Shown here piece after piece: positions 1-14,325 of a stretch of DNA of 64,000 nucleotides. This DNA comes from Procambarus clarkii (Eukaryota; Arthropoda; Malacostraca; Decapoda; Cambaridae). The notes under the pieces are model-generated. The model was not told where the DNA came from and did no database searches. It saw only the letters and a program-made list of their open reading frames with translations. The translations under genes and the position numbers were made by a program. Each line of letters starts with the position of its first letter. Positions within the stretch are counted from its first letter, which is position 1. The stretch is from the NCBI RefSeq assembly GCF_040958095.1, contig NC_091209.1:5158173-5222172 (forward strand). Reading direction: 5' to 3'.

Positions 1-1912
1 CCTGAATGGTCCCCAGGACATATGCAACTGAAAACTCACACCCCAGAAGTGACTCGAACCCATACTCCCAGAAGCAACGCATCTGGTATGTACAAGACGC
101 CTTAATCCACTTGACCATCACGACCGGACATAATGAGGTGATAGCCGAGGCTATTTGAACCACCCCACCGCCGGCACTCGGATAGTTATCTTGGGCATAG
201 CATTTTACCAAATCACCTCATTCTTTGGGGCAACACGTGAGGAACACAAATGCGAACAAGCCTGAATGGTCCCCAGGACATATGCAACTGAAAACTCACA
301 CCCCAGAAGTGACTCGAACCCATACTCCCAGAAGCAACGCATCTGGTATGTACAAGACGCCTTAATCCACTTGACCATCACGACCGGACATAATGAGGTG
401 ATAGCCGAGGCTATTTGAACCACCCCACCGCCGGCACTCGGATAGTTATCTTGGGCATAGCATTTTACCAAATCACCTCATTCTTTGGGGCAACACGTGA
501 GGAACACAAATGCGAACAAGCCTGAATGGTCCCCAGGACATATGCAACTGAAAACTCACACCCCAGAAGTGACTCGAACCCATACTCCCAGAAGCAACGC
601 ATCTGGTATGTACAAGACGCCTTAATCCACTTGACCATCACGACCGGACATAATGAGGTGATAGCCGAGGCTATTTGAACCACCCCACCGCCGGCACTCG
701 GATAGTTATCTTGGGCATAGCATTTTACCAAATCACCTCATTCTTTGGGGCAACACGTGAGGAACACAAATGCGAACAAGCCTGAATGGTCCCCAGGACA
801 TATGCAACTGAAAACTCACACCCCAGAAGTGACTCGAACCCATACTCCCAGAAGCAACGCATCTGGTATGTACAAGACGCCTTAATCCACTTGACCATCA
901 CGACCGGACATAATGAGGTGATAGCCGAGGCTATTTGAACCACCCCACCGCCGGCACTCGGATAGTTATCTTGGGCATAGCATTTTACCAAATCACCTCA
1001 TTCTTTGGGGCAACACGTGAGGAACACAAATGCGAACAAGCCTGAATGGTCCCCAGGACATATGCAACTGAAAACTCACACCCCAGAAGTGACTCGAACC
1101 CATACTCCCAGAAGCAACGCATCTGGTATGTACAAGACGCCTTAATCCACTTGACCATCACGACCGGACATAATGAGGTGATAGCCGAGGCTATTTGAAC
1201 CACCCCACCGCCGGCACTCGGATAGTTATCTTGGGCATAGCATTTTACCAAATCACCTCATTCTTTGGGGCAACACGTGAGGAACACAAATGCGAACAAG
1301 CCTGAATGGTCCCCAGGACATATGCAACTGAAAACTCACACCCCAGAAGTGACTCGAACCCATACTCCCAGAAGCAACGCATCTGGTATGTACAAGACGC
1401 CTTAATCCACTTGACCATCACGACCGGACATAATGAGGTGATAGCCGAGGCTATTTGAACCACCCCACCGCCGGCACTCGGATAGTTATCTTGGGCATAG
1501 CATTTTACCAAATCACCTCATTCTTTGGGGCAACACGTGAGGAACACAAATGCGAACAAGCCTGAATGGTCCCCAGGACATATGCAACTGAAAACTCACA
1601 CCCCAGAAGTGACTCGAACCCATACTCCCAGAAGCAACGCATCTGGTATGTACAAGACGCCTTAATCCACTTGACCATCACGACCGGACATAATGAGGTG
1701 ATAGCCGAGGCTATTTGAACCACCCCACCGCCGGCACTCGGATAGTTATCTTGGGCATAGCATTTTACCAAATCACCTCATTCTTTGGGGCAACACGTGA
1801 GGAACACAAATGCGAACAAGCCTGAATGGTCCCCAGGACATATGCAACTGAAAACTCACACCCCAGAAGTGACTCGAACCCATACTCCCAGAAGCAACGC
1901 ATCTGGTTGGTA
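1..1912 (-). repeat. Tandem array of 260-bp tRNA-derived monomer, left arm
   Basis: About 7.3 head-to-tail copies with an exact 260-bp period, oriented on the minus strand. Copies look identical by eye, which implies very recent amplification or homogenisation, or an assembly artefact. Read on the minus strand each copy contains a tRNA-like head with Pol III box A and box B motifs. Each also carries a short hairpin in which ATAGCC and GGCTAT are separated by two bases. An 88-codon open frame recurs in every copy, but it runs through the tRNA-like head and has no recognisable domain, so I do not call it a gene. Confidence 0.93.

Positions 1913-1923
<11 letters not shown>
1898..1923. other. Centre of the giant palindrome
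   Basis: An 11-bp arm CGCATCTGGTT (1898-1908) is followed by the 4-base loop GGTA (1909-1912) and the perfect reverse complement AACCAGATGCG (1913-1923). Here the minus-oriented array turns into the plus-oriented array. Beyond 1923 the two sides are out of phase, so the arrays were joined by a fold-back event and are not a simple mirrored duplication of the whole array. Confidence 0.9.
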
Positions 1924-4168
<2,245 letters not shown>

Positions 4169-4910
4169 TCGCAGACCATAGCTACATCCCCCCTTCCTTA
4201 ACGAAAACGCACTGGGTAATGGATGCCCAACCACTTCCGCCGTGTCTGAGGAAGTAATGGCCGTCATTGCCTACCCTCCGGGAGGGGGAGATATAACCAA
4301 AACTACTTGGAAATGCACTTCAGTTACCCTCTGACCAGTGACTAGTACGCACACCCCTCCGCGGACATTGAAAAACGCTTAAGGGTAAAGGTTCACACTG
4401 TCCAACTCTATCACCAACTGTTTACCTCTTCTCATTCACAACTTAAGAGTGACTGCTCTCTCTTTCTATTCCTCCTTCTCCTCCTCCTACACACTTCATA
4501 CCATGTATGTCCCAACACAGATGCTTAACTCGAAGAAATTAGACTTGAAAAAACGATTAAGCCAAATGGACTCTACTCTCCCATCCTCTCACACTTACGG
4601 TTTCCTGTAGGGGGGAGCTAATGGTTTGTCTAACCGCAAATGACCCCGAGCAGTCTCACGACGAGGGGAAGCTCCACTCACCCTTCCCTCCCTCCCTCCC
4701 TCCCTCCCCTACCCCTCCCCCACCCCAAACAACATAACAGACTATGTTGGGACTCCTCTCACCTTACTTACGATCATCAAAACTATTATCGTCACACAGG
4801 ATTAAGTCTACGCCAAACACACATACATATTCATTTACTCCTTCCTCATATTCCACTCTTATCCTTGTATTTTTTTACGACTTCCCAGAAATTCACCCCA
4901 AACCCTTTGT
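4169..4910. other. Unannotated sequence, no gene seen
   Basis: No coding region, RNA or recognisable element. It includes a homopyrimidine stretch at about 4681-4730 made of CCCT/CCTC runs. Small open frames here lack any domain or codon signal. Confidence 0.6.
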
Positions 4911-5100
4911 GACTAGAGCGACGCGCTGCGACTAGAGCGACGCGCTACACCTGATCACCTGCCACTCAAGACCGCGTCCGACACGCGCCAAATTTCCGGG
5001 AAAATCCCCCCAAACCCTTCAGGACTAGACACCTGCGCGCCATCTGTCCAGGTGCCACTCACGAGTGCCACCTGGGCAGATGGCGCGCGTCGCTCTAGTC
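4911..5100. repeat. Foldback (inverted-repeat) element, about 190 bp
   Basis: GACTAGAGCGACGCGC at 4911-4926 is repeated with small change at 4929-4945, and its perfect reverse complement lies at 5085-5100. Inside, 5035-5060 and 5063-5089 form a second long imperfect stem around GCGCGCCATCTG and its complement. The GC-rich arms contrast with AT-rich surroundings. It resembles a small MITE-like or foldback element. No target duplication was identified. Confidence 0.65.
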
Positions 5101-5107
5101 CTCAACT

Positions 5108-6911
5108 TCACTACTTGTGTGAGGGAGTGAGTGAGGTACAGCTACATGTGTGAGGAGTGAGTGAGGTACAGCTCCATGTGTGAGGGAGTGAGTGAGGTAC
5201 AGCTACATGTGTGAGGAGTGAGTGAGGTACAGTTACATGTGTGAGGGAGGGAGTGAGGTACAGCTACATGTGTGAGGGAGTGAATGAGGTACAGCTACAT
5301 GTGTGAGGGAGTGAGTGAGGTACAGCTACATGTGTGAGGGAGTAAGGTACGCTACATGTGTGAGGGAGTGAGGCGTGAGGTACAGCTACATGTGTGAGGG
5401 AGTGAGTGAGGTACAGCTCCATGTGTGAGGGAGTGAGTGAGGTACAGCTCCATGTGTGAGGGAGTGAGTGAGGTACAGCTACATGTGTGAGGGAGTGAGG
5501 CGTGAGGTACAGCTCCATGTCTGAGGGAGTGAGGCGTGAGGTACAGCTCCATGTCTGAGGGAGTGAGTGAGGTACAGCTACATGTGTGAGGGAGTGAGGC
5601 GTGAGGTACAGCTACATGTGTGAGGGAGTGAGTGAGGTACAGCTCCATGTGTGAGGGAGTGAGTGAGGTACAGCTACATGTGTGAGGGAGTGAGTGAGGT
5701 ACAGCTACATGTGTGAGGGAGTGAGTGAGGTATAGCTACATGTGTGAGGGAGTGAGTGAGGTACAGCTACATGTGTGAGGGAGTGAGTGAGGTACAGCTA
5801 CATGTGTGAGGGAGTGAGTGAGGTACAGCTACATGTGTGAGGGAGTGAGTGAAGTACAGCTACATGTGTGAGGGAGTGAGTGAGGTACAGCTACATGTGT
5901 GAGAGAGTGAGTGAGGTACAGCTACATGTGTGAGGGAGTGAGTGAGGTACAGCTCCATGTGTGAGGGAGTGAGTGAGGTACAGCTCCATGTGTGAGGCGT
6001 GAGGTTCAGCTCCATGTGTGAGGGAGTGAGGCGTGAGGTACAGCTACATGTGTGAGGGAGTGAGGCGTGAGGTACAGCTCCATGTGTGAGGGAGTGAGGC
6101 GTGAGGTACAACTCCATGTGTGAGGGAGTGAGGCGTGAGGTACAGCTCCATGTGTGAGGGAGTGAGGCGTGAGGTACAGCTCCATGTGTGAGAGAGTGAG
6201 GCGTGAGGTACAGCTCCATGTGTGAGGGAGTGAGGCGTGAGGTACAGCTCCATGTGTGAGGGAGTGAGGCGTGAGGTACAGCTCCATGTGTGAGGGAGTG
6301 AGTGAGGTACAGCTCCATGTGTGAGGGAGTGAGTGAGGCGTGAAGTACAGCTCCATGTGTGAGGGAGTGAGTGAGGTACAGCTCCATGTGTGAGTGAGTG
6401 AGTGAGGTACAGCTCCATGTGTGAGTGAGTGAGTGAGGTACAGCTACATGTGTGAGAGAGTGAGAGAGGTACAGCTACATGTGTGAGGGAGTGAGTGAGG
6501 TACAGCTACATGTGTGAGGGAGTGAGTGAGGTACAGCTACATGTGTGAGGGAGTGAGTGAGGTACAGCTCCATGTGTGAGGGAGTGAGGCGTGAGGTACA
6601 GCTCCATGTGAGAGGGAGTGAGGCGTGAGGTGCAGCTCCATGTGTGAGGGAGTGAGGCGTGAGGTACAGCTCCATGTGTGAGGGAGTGAGGCGTGAGGTA
6701 CAGCTCCATGTGTGAGGGAGTGAGTGAGGTACAGCTCCATGTGTGAGGGAGTGAGTGAGGTACAGCTCCATGTGTGAGGGAGTGAGTGAGGTACAGCTAC
6801 ATGTGTGAGGGAGTGAGTGAGGTACAGCTACATGTGTGAGGGAGTGAGTGAGGTACAGCTCCATGTGTGAGTGAGGCGTGAGGTACAGCTCCATGTGTGA
6901 GGGAGTGAGAG
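5108..6911 (+). repeat. 31/34-bp minisatellite
   Basis: About 57 units with the core GAGGTACAGCTACATGTGTG. There are two length classes: 31 bp with GAGTGAGTGAGG, and 34 bp with an added GCG (GTGAGGCGTGAGG). A/C variants (CTACATG and CTCCATG) cluster regionally, with the 34-bp class concentrated at about 6000-6300 and 6570-6710. Minus-strand open frames (Met-Glu-Leu-Tyr-Leu-Thr repeats) are an effect of the array. Confidence 0.97.
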
Positions 6912-7682
6912 AGCGAGCCTCAGGAGGTGTATTTACTTGCCTGTTATTCACACTTCATAGGTTCATTTTCCTCTCTCTCTTTTGAAATTTTTAACTTGAA
7001 ATATTGCTGTTTAAGATTGACTCTCCTCTTATTAATTCTTTTGTACAAAGCTTTATTTTTTTAAGTTATTTAGTCCCCATGATTATCATTTAGGGTCGTT
7101 GTTAGTACACCTAATTAATCAATGCGGTACACTACCTGCCTGCGTTTTATTATGAGTATTTTTAAATATGTTATGTTTGCATGTATCAAATAACTCAAAC
7201 CCACTTTGTCACATCACTCACTCAACGTTATCAGCCCACCTGTTATCTTGACGTAACTAGCGATATATGATGCAGGAGACTGACTGGTTGGTTACAGTGG
7301 AGATATTTCTCATGTTTAAGAAACTGTTACATTTACCAGCCAATATACAAGGCCACGGAGGCATCCTGATGGTCAAACGAACTTGGGATCGTTTAAGAGC
7401 AATAATGAGTGTTTTGGAGTACTACACATAGTCTAATTATAGGCTTTTCAGACCTGGCTAACAGCCACCAACCACGTACCAGGTCTTAGTGTCACGGAGG
7501 AGTGGCAGCGTCCTCCCTCACTTCTCACTTGACCAAGAAGAACATCGCGGCTACACTTTAATAGGACCCCGATGGCGACTGTGTTCACATTAGGAGTCCT
7601 AAGATATGAGTCAACGGACTTTCGCCTTCAATAGCATAGCGTCTTAAGTCGTTGCATAGAAGTAAATGATGTAGTGAGATAT
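6912..7682. other. AT-rich sequence, no gene seen
   Basis: Unique-looking AT-rich sequence between two repeat blocks. I see no conserved protein, tRNA-like fold or transposon end. Confidence 0.55.
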
Positions 7683-7684
7683 GT

Positions 7685-7725
<41 letters not shown>
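7683..7725. repeat. (CA)n(TA)n microsatellite
   Basis: CA dinucleotides pass into TA dinucleotides directly against the minus-oriented SINE copy that follows. This matches the SINE/AT-tail association seen at 3940 and 8160. Confidence 0.95.
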
Positions 7726-8158
7726 GCAAACAAGCCTGAATGGTCCCCAGGACTATATACAACTGAAAACTCACACCCCAGAAGTGACTCGAACCCATAC
7801 TGCCAGGAGCAACGCAATTGGTATGTACATGGACGCCTTAATCCGCTTGATCATCACGACCGGACATAAGGAAGTGATAGCCGAAGCTATTTGAACCACT
7901 TCCCCGCCGGCACTCGGATGGTAATCTTGGGCATAGCATTTTTATCAAATCACCTCATTCTTTGGGGCACACGTGAGGAACACAAATGCAAACAAGCCTG
8001 AATGGTCTCCAGGACCAGGAAGTGGTTCAAATAGCTTCGGCTATCACTTCCTTATGTCCGGTCGTGATGGTCAAGCGGATTAAGGCGTCCCTGTACATAC
8101 CAGTTGCGTTACTCCTGGCAGTATGGGTTCGAGTCACTTCTGGGGTGTGAGTTTTCAG

Positions 8159-8160
<2 letters not shown>
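7726..8160. repeat. Inverted cluster of the 260-bp tRNA-derived family
   Basis: A minus-oriented copy (7726-7987, period 262 bp) starts a second unit (7988-8018). It then flips to a plus-oriented partial copy (about 8019-8160) ending in GTTTTCAGTT and (AT)n. It diverges from the array at 1-3940 (for example GGAAGTGGTTC for GGGGTGGTTC), so it is an older or separate copy. The plus copy keeps box A (TGGTCAAGCGG) and box B (GGTTCGAGTCA). The head-to-head arrangement repeats in miniature the palindrome at 1-3940. Confidence 0.88.

Positions 8161-8237
<77 letters not shown>
8161..8237. repeat. (AT)n microsatellite
   Basis: Pure AT dinucleotides following the 3' end of the tRNA-derived SINE. Confidence 0.97.
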
Positions 8238-8239
<2 letters not shown>

Positions 8240-9218
8240 GACATAGAGCCCATGGGTCAGAGCGCCAGAGTTAAACAACAGGGCAACACTCACCTTCCAG
8301 CACCAGCAGCACATGTGGCACAACTCTCCATGCAGACCTCAATAAGCTGCAACATCCAGCTTGTTCTGTATTGAGATTAAAGCTTACTAGTACTTTATTA
8401 ACCCCCTGGAGGGGTTAATAAAGCTGTCGAGCCAGCATACATACTTGTGCTCTGAACATTGTCCAGGAATAAATATATTGGCTGGTTGGTCTGTGAGCTA
8501 CTGTGTGGCCTTAACCAGCTTGTGATGGAAATGGAAAGGCCATATGCCAGATGGAGTCTGCCCCAGTGTCAACCTTTCAGATATATCCGCACCTAGAGCG
8601 ACCTCCCCCCCTATGATTTTCATGAAGTCTGAAATTAGGGATTTGTTTACCATAGAGTTTTCGAGTTTTTTAAACACCTCATAATAGCATTAAATTTTCT
8701 GAGAGACGAAATGGAGAGTGTACGAAGGTAAAGAGAGATGAAGAAAGGGTGAGAAACGTTAAGAAGGGGGGTGGAAGAGGTGAGAAAGAAAGAAAAGAAA
8801 CACAGGAGATAGGGAATGAGAGGTAAAACCAGGAGTGGGAGAGAGAGAGAGAGAGATGGGTAGAGCAGTAAAGAGGAGCGTGAGAGGAACAGACCCGGGC
8901 ACAGCCGGGTATATCCCATAAAAAATAGAAATCTACTTAAGGCAGAAAACAAGCTAAAATATTTAATATTAATTAAATATGGTGGCAGCAGAACATGTTC
9001 CCCAACCGTACGCTGCGGGGAACATTGTGCTCCTGTGTATCGCAATAATTAAGGCAACACTCCAACTAATTTTAAAGACACGGCATTCTCCCTGGGAAAT
9101 TAAAACAGGAGAGGAAGCGGGCCGTGTAAACCACAGTTCCCCGGAGAGTTTATGAGACGCAGTGAAGAGAGTCGGAGCCTCGTAGTGGCGACCAACCATA
9201 ATAGGGAAGATATTACCT
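8238..9218. other. Unannotated sequence with one strong hairpin
   Basis: No gene recognised. CTTTATTAACCCC (8393-8405) and its perfect complement GGGGTTAATAAAG (8411-8423) flank the 5-base loop CTGGA. A purine-rich tract with short GA repeats lies at about 8690-8880. Minus-strand open frames here have no recognisable domain. Confidence 0.5.
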
Positions 9219-11942
9219 GGTGATGTGACGGTGTGTGGTGATGCCAGGGTGTGTGTGTGGTGATGCGAGGGTGAGTGTGGTGATGCGAGGGTGAGTGTGG
9301 TGATGCGAGGGTGAGTGTGGTGATGCGAGGGTGAGTGTGGTGATGCGAGGGTGAGTGTGGTGATGCGAGGGTGAGTGTGGTGATGCGAGGGTGAGTGTGG
9401 TGATGCGAGGGTGAGTGTGGTGATGCGAGGGTGAGTGTGGTGATGCGAGGGTGAGTGTGGTGATGCGAGGGTGAGTGTGGTGATGCGTGGGTATGTGTGT
9501 GGTGATGCGAGGGTGTGTGTGTGGTGATGCGAGGGTGTGTGTGTGTGGTGATGCGAGGGTGTGTGTGGTGATTCGAGGGTGTGTGTAGTGATGCGAGAGT
9601 GTGTGTGGTGAAGCCAGGGTGTGTGTGTGGTGATGCGAGGGTGTGTGTAGTGATGCGAAGGTGTGTGTAGTGATGCGAGAGTGTGTGTGGTGATGCCAGG
9701 GTGTGTGTGGTGATGCGAGGGTGTGTGTGTGGTGATGCGAGGGGGTGTGTGTGGTGATGCGAGGGTGTGTGTGTGGTGATGCGAGGGTGTGTGTGTGTGT
9801 GTGGTGATGAGAGGGTGTGTGTGTGTGGTGATGTGAGGGTGTGTGTGTGTGTGGTGATGGGAGGGTGTGTGTGGTGATTCGAGGGTGTGTGTGGTGATTC
9901 GAGGGTGTGTGTGTGTGGTGATGCGAGGGTGTGTGTGGTGATTCGAGGGTGTGTGTGGTGATTCGAGGGTGTGTGTGTGTGGTGATGTGAGGGTGTGTGT
10001 GTGTGTGGTGATGCGAGGGTGTGTGTGGTGATTCGAGGGTGTGTGTGTGGTGATGCGAGGGTGTGTGTGTGGTGATGCGAGGGTGTGTGTGTGGTGATGC
10101 GAGGGTGTGTGTGTGTGGTGATTCGAGGGTGTGTGTGTGTGGTGATGCGAGGGTGTGTGTGGTGATTCGAGGGTGTGTGTGTGTGGTGATGCGAGGGTGT
10201 GTGTGTGGTGATGCGAGGGTGTGTGTGTGGTGATGCGAGGGTGTGTGTGTGGTGATTCGAGGGTGTGTGTGGTGATGCGAGGGTGTGTGTGTGGTGATGC
10301 GAGGGTGTGTGTGGTGATGCGAGGGTGTGTGTGTGGTGATTCGAGGGTGTGTGTGGTGATTCGAGGGTGTGTGTGTGGTGATGCGAGGGTGTGTGTGTGG
10401 TGATGCGAGGGTGTGTGTGTGGTGATTCGAGGGTGTGTGTGGTGATTCGAGGGTGTGTGTGGTGATTCGAGGGTGTGTGTGGTGATTCGAGTGTGTGTGT
10501 GTGTGGTGATGCGAGGGTGTGTGTGTGGTGATGCGAGGGTGTGTGTGTGGTGATGCGAGGGTGTGTGTGGTGATGCGAGGGTGTGTGTGTGGTGATTCGA
10601 GGGTGTGTGTGGTGATTCGAGGGTGTGTGTGGTGATTCGAGTGTGTGTGTGTGTGGTGATGCGAGGGTGTGTGTGTGGTGATGCGAGGGTGTGTGTGGTG
10701 ATGCGAGGGTGTGTGTGTGGTGATGCGAGGGTGTGTGTGTGGTGATGCGAGGGTGTGTGTGTGGTGATGCGAGGGTGTGTGTGGTGATGCGAGGGTGTGT
10801 GTGGTGATGCGAGGGTGTGTGTGTGGTGATGCCAGGGTGTGTGTGTGGTGATGCGAGGGTGTGTGTGTGGTGATGCGAGGGTGTGTGTGTGTGGTGATGC
10901 GAGGGTGTGTGTGTGGTGATGCGAGGGTGTGTGTGTGGTGATGCGAGGGTGTGTGTGTGGTGATTCGAGGGTGTGTGTGGTGATGCCAGGGTGTGTGTGT
11001 GGTGATGCGAGGGTGTGTGTGTGGTGATGCGAGGGTGTGTGTGTGTGGTGATGCGAGGGTGTGTGTGTGGTGATGCGAGGGTGTGTGTGTGGTGATGCGA
11101 GGGTGTGTGTGTGGTGATGCGAGGGTGTGTGTGTGGTGATTCGAGGGTGTGTGTGGTGATTCGAGGGTGTGTGTGGTGATTCGAGGGTGTGTGTGTGTGG
11201 TGATGCGAGGGTGTGTGTGTGGTGATGCGAGGGTGTGTGTGGTGATGCGAGGGTGTGTGTGTGGTGATTCGAGGGTGTGTGTGGTGATTCGAGGGTGTGT
11301 GTGGTGATTCGAGGGTGTGTGTGTGGTGATGCGAGGGTGTGTGTGTGGTGATGCGAGGGTGTGTGTGTGGTGATGCGAGGGTGTGTGTGTGGTGATGCGA
11401 GGGTGTGTGTGTGTGGTGATGCGAGGGTGTGTGTGGTGATGCGAGGGTGTGTGTGGTGATGCGAGGGTGTGTGTGTGGTGATGCGAGGGTGTGTGTGTGT
11501 GGTGATGCGAGGGTGTGTGTGTGTGGTGATGCGAGGGTGTGTGTGTGGTGATGCCAGGGTGTGTGTGTGGTGATGCGAGGGTGTGTGTGTGGTGATGCGA
11601 GGGTGTGTGTGTGGTGATGCGAGGGTGTGTGTGTGGTGATGCGAGGGTGTGTGTGTGGTGATGCCAGGGTGTGTGTGTGGTGATGCGAGGGTGTGTGTGT
11701 GGTGATGCCAGGGTGTGTGTGTGTGGTGATGTGAGGGTGTGTGTGTGGTGATGCGAGGGTGTGTGTGTGTGTGGTGATGCCAGGGTGTGTGTGTGTGGTG
11801 ATGCGAGGGTGTGTGTGTGGTGATGCGAGGGTGTGTGTGTGGTGATGCGAGGGTGTGTGTGTGGTGATGCGAGGGTGTGTGTGGTGAGGCGAGGGTGTGT
11901 GTGTGTGGTGATGCGAGGGTGTGTGTGGTGATGCGAGGGTGT

Positions 11943-11975
<33 letters not shown>

Positions 11976-12022
11976 GTGATGCCAGGGTGTGTGTGTGTGT
12001 GCGTGTGGTGATGCCAGGGTGT
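9219..12022 (+). repeat. 20/22-bp GT-rich minisatellite
   Basis: About 130 units built on GGTGATGCGAGGGTGTGTGT, varying mainly in the number of GT dinucleotides (20, 22 and 24 bp) and in GATGCGAG, GATTCGAG or GATGCCAG. Roughly 9250-9489 is a homogeneous block of 20-mers ending GAGTGT, distinct from the rest. A 976-codon minus-strand open frame rich in His, Thr, Pro and Ser exists only because the unit has no stop codon in any minus frame. Confidence 0.97.
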
Positions 12023-13780
12023 GTACTCACCTAGTTGTACTCACCTAGTAGTGCTTGCGGGGGTTGAACTCTGGCTCTTTGGTCCCGCCTCCTAACCGTC
12101 AATCAACAGGTGTACAGATTCCTGAGCCTATTGGGCTCTATCATATCTACCTTTGAAACTGTGTATGGAGTCAGCCTCCACCACATCACTTCCTAATGCA
12201 TTCCATTTGTCAACCACTCTGACACTAAAAAAGTTCTTTCTAATATCTCTGTGGCTCATTTGGGCGCTCAGTTTCCACCTGTGTCCCCTTGTGCGTGTGC
12301 CCCTTGTGTTAAATAGCCTGTCTTTATCTACCCTATCAATTCCCTTGAGAATCTTGAATGTGGTGATCATGTCCCCCCTAACTCTTCTCTCTTCCAGCGA
12401 AGTGAGGTTTAATTCCCGTAGTCTCTCCTCGTAGCTCATACCTCTCAGCTCGGGTACTAGTCTGGTGTCAAATCTTTGAACCTTTTCCAGTTTAGTCTTA
12501 TCCTTGACTAGATATGGACTCCATGCTGGGGCTGCATACTCCAGGATTGGCCTGACATATGTGGTATACAAAGTTCTGAATGATTCTTTACACAAATTTC
12601 TGAATGCCGTTCGTATGTTGGCCAGCCTGGCATATGCCGCTGATGTTATCCTCTTGATATGTGCTGCAGGAGACAGGACTGGCGTGATATCAACTACCAA
12701 ATCTTTCTCTGACTCCTGAAGAATTTCATCTCCCAGATAATACCTTGTATTTGGCCTCCTGCTCCCTGCACCTATCTTCATTTTATTACATTTGGTTGGG
12801 TTAAACTCTAACAACCACTTGTTCGACCATTCCTGCCGTTTGTCTAGGTCTACTTGAAGCCTCAAACAGTCCTCTTCTGTCTTAATCCTTCTCATAATTT
12901 TGGCATAGTCCGCAAACATTGATAGAAATGAGTCTATACCCTCCGGGAGATCATTTACATATATCAGAAACAAGATAGGATCGAGTACAGAGCCCTGTGG
13001 GACTCCACTGGTGACTTCACGCCAATCGGAGGTCTCACTACTCACCGTAACTCTCTGCTTCCTATTGCTTAGGTACTCCCTTATCCACTGGAGCACCTTA
13101 CCAGATACACCTGCCTGTCTCTCCAGCTTATGTACCAGCCTCTTATGCAGTACTGTGTCAAAGGCTTTCCGACAATCCAAGAAAATGCAGTCTGCCCAGC
13201 CCTCTCTTTCTTGCTTAATCTGTGTTACCTGGTCATAGAATTCTATCAAGCCTGTAAGGCAAGATTTACCCTCCCTGAACCCATGTTGGCGATTTGTCAC
13301 GAAGTCCCTTCTCTCCAGATGTGTTACCAGGTTTTTTCTCACGATCTTCCCCATCACCTTGCATGGTATACAAGTCAAGGACACTGGCCTGTAGTTCAGT
13401 GCCTCTTGCCTGTCGCCCTTTTTGTATATTGGGACCACATTCGCCGTCTTCCATATTTCTGGTAGGTCTCCCGTCTCCAGTGACTTACTATACACTATGA
13501 AGAGTGGCAAGCAAAGTGCCTGTGCACACTCTTTCAGTACCCATGGTGAGATCCCATCTGGACTAACAGCCTTTCTAACATCCAGATCCAGCAGGTGTCT
13601 CTTGACCTCCTCTCTCGTAATTTCGAACTCTTCCAAGGCCGCCTGGTTTACCTCCCTTTCTCCTAGCACAGTGACCTCACCTTGTTCTATTGTGAAGACC
13701 TCCTGGAACCTCTTGTTGAGTTCTTCACGCACCTCTCTGTCATTCTCTGTATACCTGTCCTCGCCTGTTCGAATGTGATG
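12023..13780 (-). mobile_element. 5'-truncated non-LTR retrotransposon (Jockey/CR1-like LINE)
   Basis: A minus-strand LINE with most of the reverse transcriptase, a C-terminal region and a 3' UTR. On the plus strand its 3' end carries two copies of TACTCACCTAG (about 12024-12048), a short tandem tail. The 5' side stops abruptly at about 13778 against a 29-bp minisatellite, so the endonuclease and any ORF1 are missing. A second piece of the same family lies at 15244-15740 on the other strand. The clade assignment rests on overall resemblance only. Confidence 0.88.
12128..13778 (-). pseudogene. LINE reverse transcriptase, truncated, catalytically dead
   Basis: About 550 codons remain open. Motifs in order include KAVSPDGI, NYRPVSLT, HGFREGKSCLT, FLDCRKAFDTV (catalytic Asp of motif A) and [13 protein letters not shown]. 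The FADD box reads FADYAK, so the second catalytic aspartate is Tyr. The usual Gly in SVLGP is also Asp. The C-terminal region with RRVRGDMITTFKI and FFSVRVVDKWN is typical of arthropod LINE ORF2 tails. The first residues of the open frame derive from the neighbouring 29-bp repeat and are not part of the LINE. The reaction would be target-primed reverse transcription, but this copy cannot catalyse it. Confidence 0.88.
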
Positions 13781-13958
13781 CTGCTGATGTCTAGACACCT
13801 TTGGTGATGCTGCTGATGTCTAGACACCTTTGGTGATGCTGCTGATGTCTAGACACCTTTGGTGATGCTGCTGATGTCTAGACACCTTTGGTGATGCTGC
13901 TGATGTCTAGACACCTTTGGTGATGCTGCTGATGTCTAGACACCTTTGGTGATGCTGC
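13779..13958 (+). repeat. 29-bp minisatellite, type A
   Basis: About six units of 29 bp containing TGATGCTGCTGATGTCTAGA and CACCTTTGG, nearly identical to one another. It abuts the 5' truncation point of the LINE. Confidence 0.95.
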
Positions 13959-14325
13959 TGAGGACATCTAGATAACTGTGGTGCTGCTCAAGAAGTCTTG
14001 ATAACTGCCATATTGCTGTTCATGTCTAGATAACTTTGGTGTTGTAGAAGACGTAAAGATAACTTTGGTGCCGCAGAAGACGTAAAGATAACTTTGGTGT
14101 TGTAGAAGACGTAAAGATAACTTTGGTGCTGCAGAAGACGTAAAGATAACTTTGGTGCTGCAGAAGACGTAAAGATAACTTTGGTGCTGCAGAAGACGTA
14201 AAGATAACTTTGGTGCTGCAGAAGACGTAAAGATAACTTTGGTGCTGCAGAAGACGTAAAGATAACTTTGGTGCTGCAGAAGACGTAAAGATAACTTTGG
14301 TGTTGTAGAAGACAACATATACCAA
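13959..14325 (+). repeat. 29-bp minisatellite, type B, with transitional units
   Basis: About ten units of 29 bp containing GAAGACGTAAAGATAACTTT and GGTGCTGCA, with GGTGTTGTA variants at the edges. The first three units (13959-14045) are intermediate between type A and type B, mixing GTCTAGATAACT with GGTGCTGCT. Both types therefore descend from one 29-bp monomer. Three minus-strand open frames across the array are artefacts. Confidence 0.93.

Noticed and set aside
9100-12030. A 976-codon His/Thr/Pro-rich minus-strand open frame
   Set aside because: It lies over a 20/22-bp repeat that has no stop codon in any minus frame; no domain, and the frame rotates with each unit.
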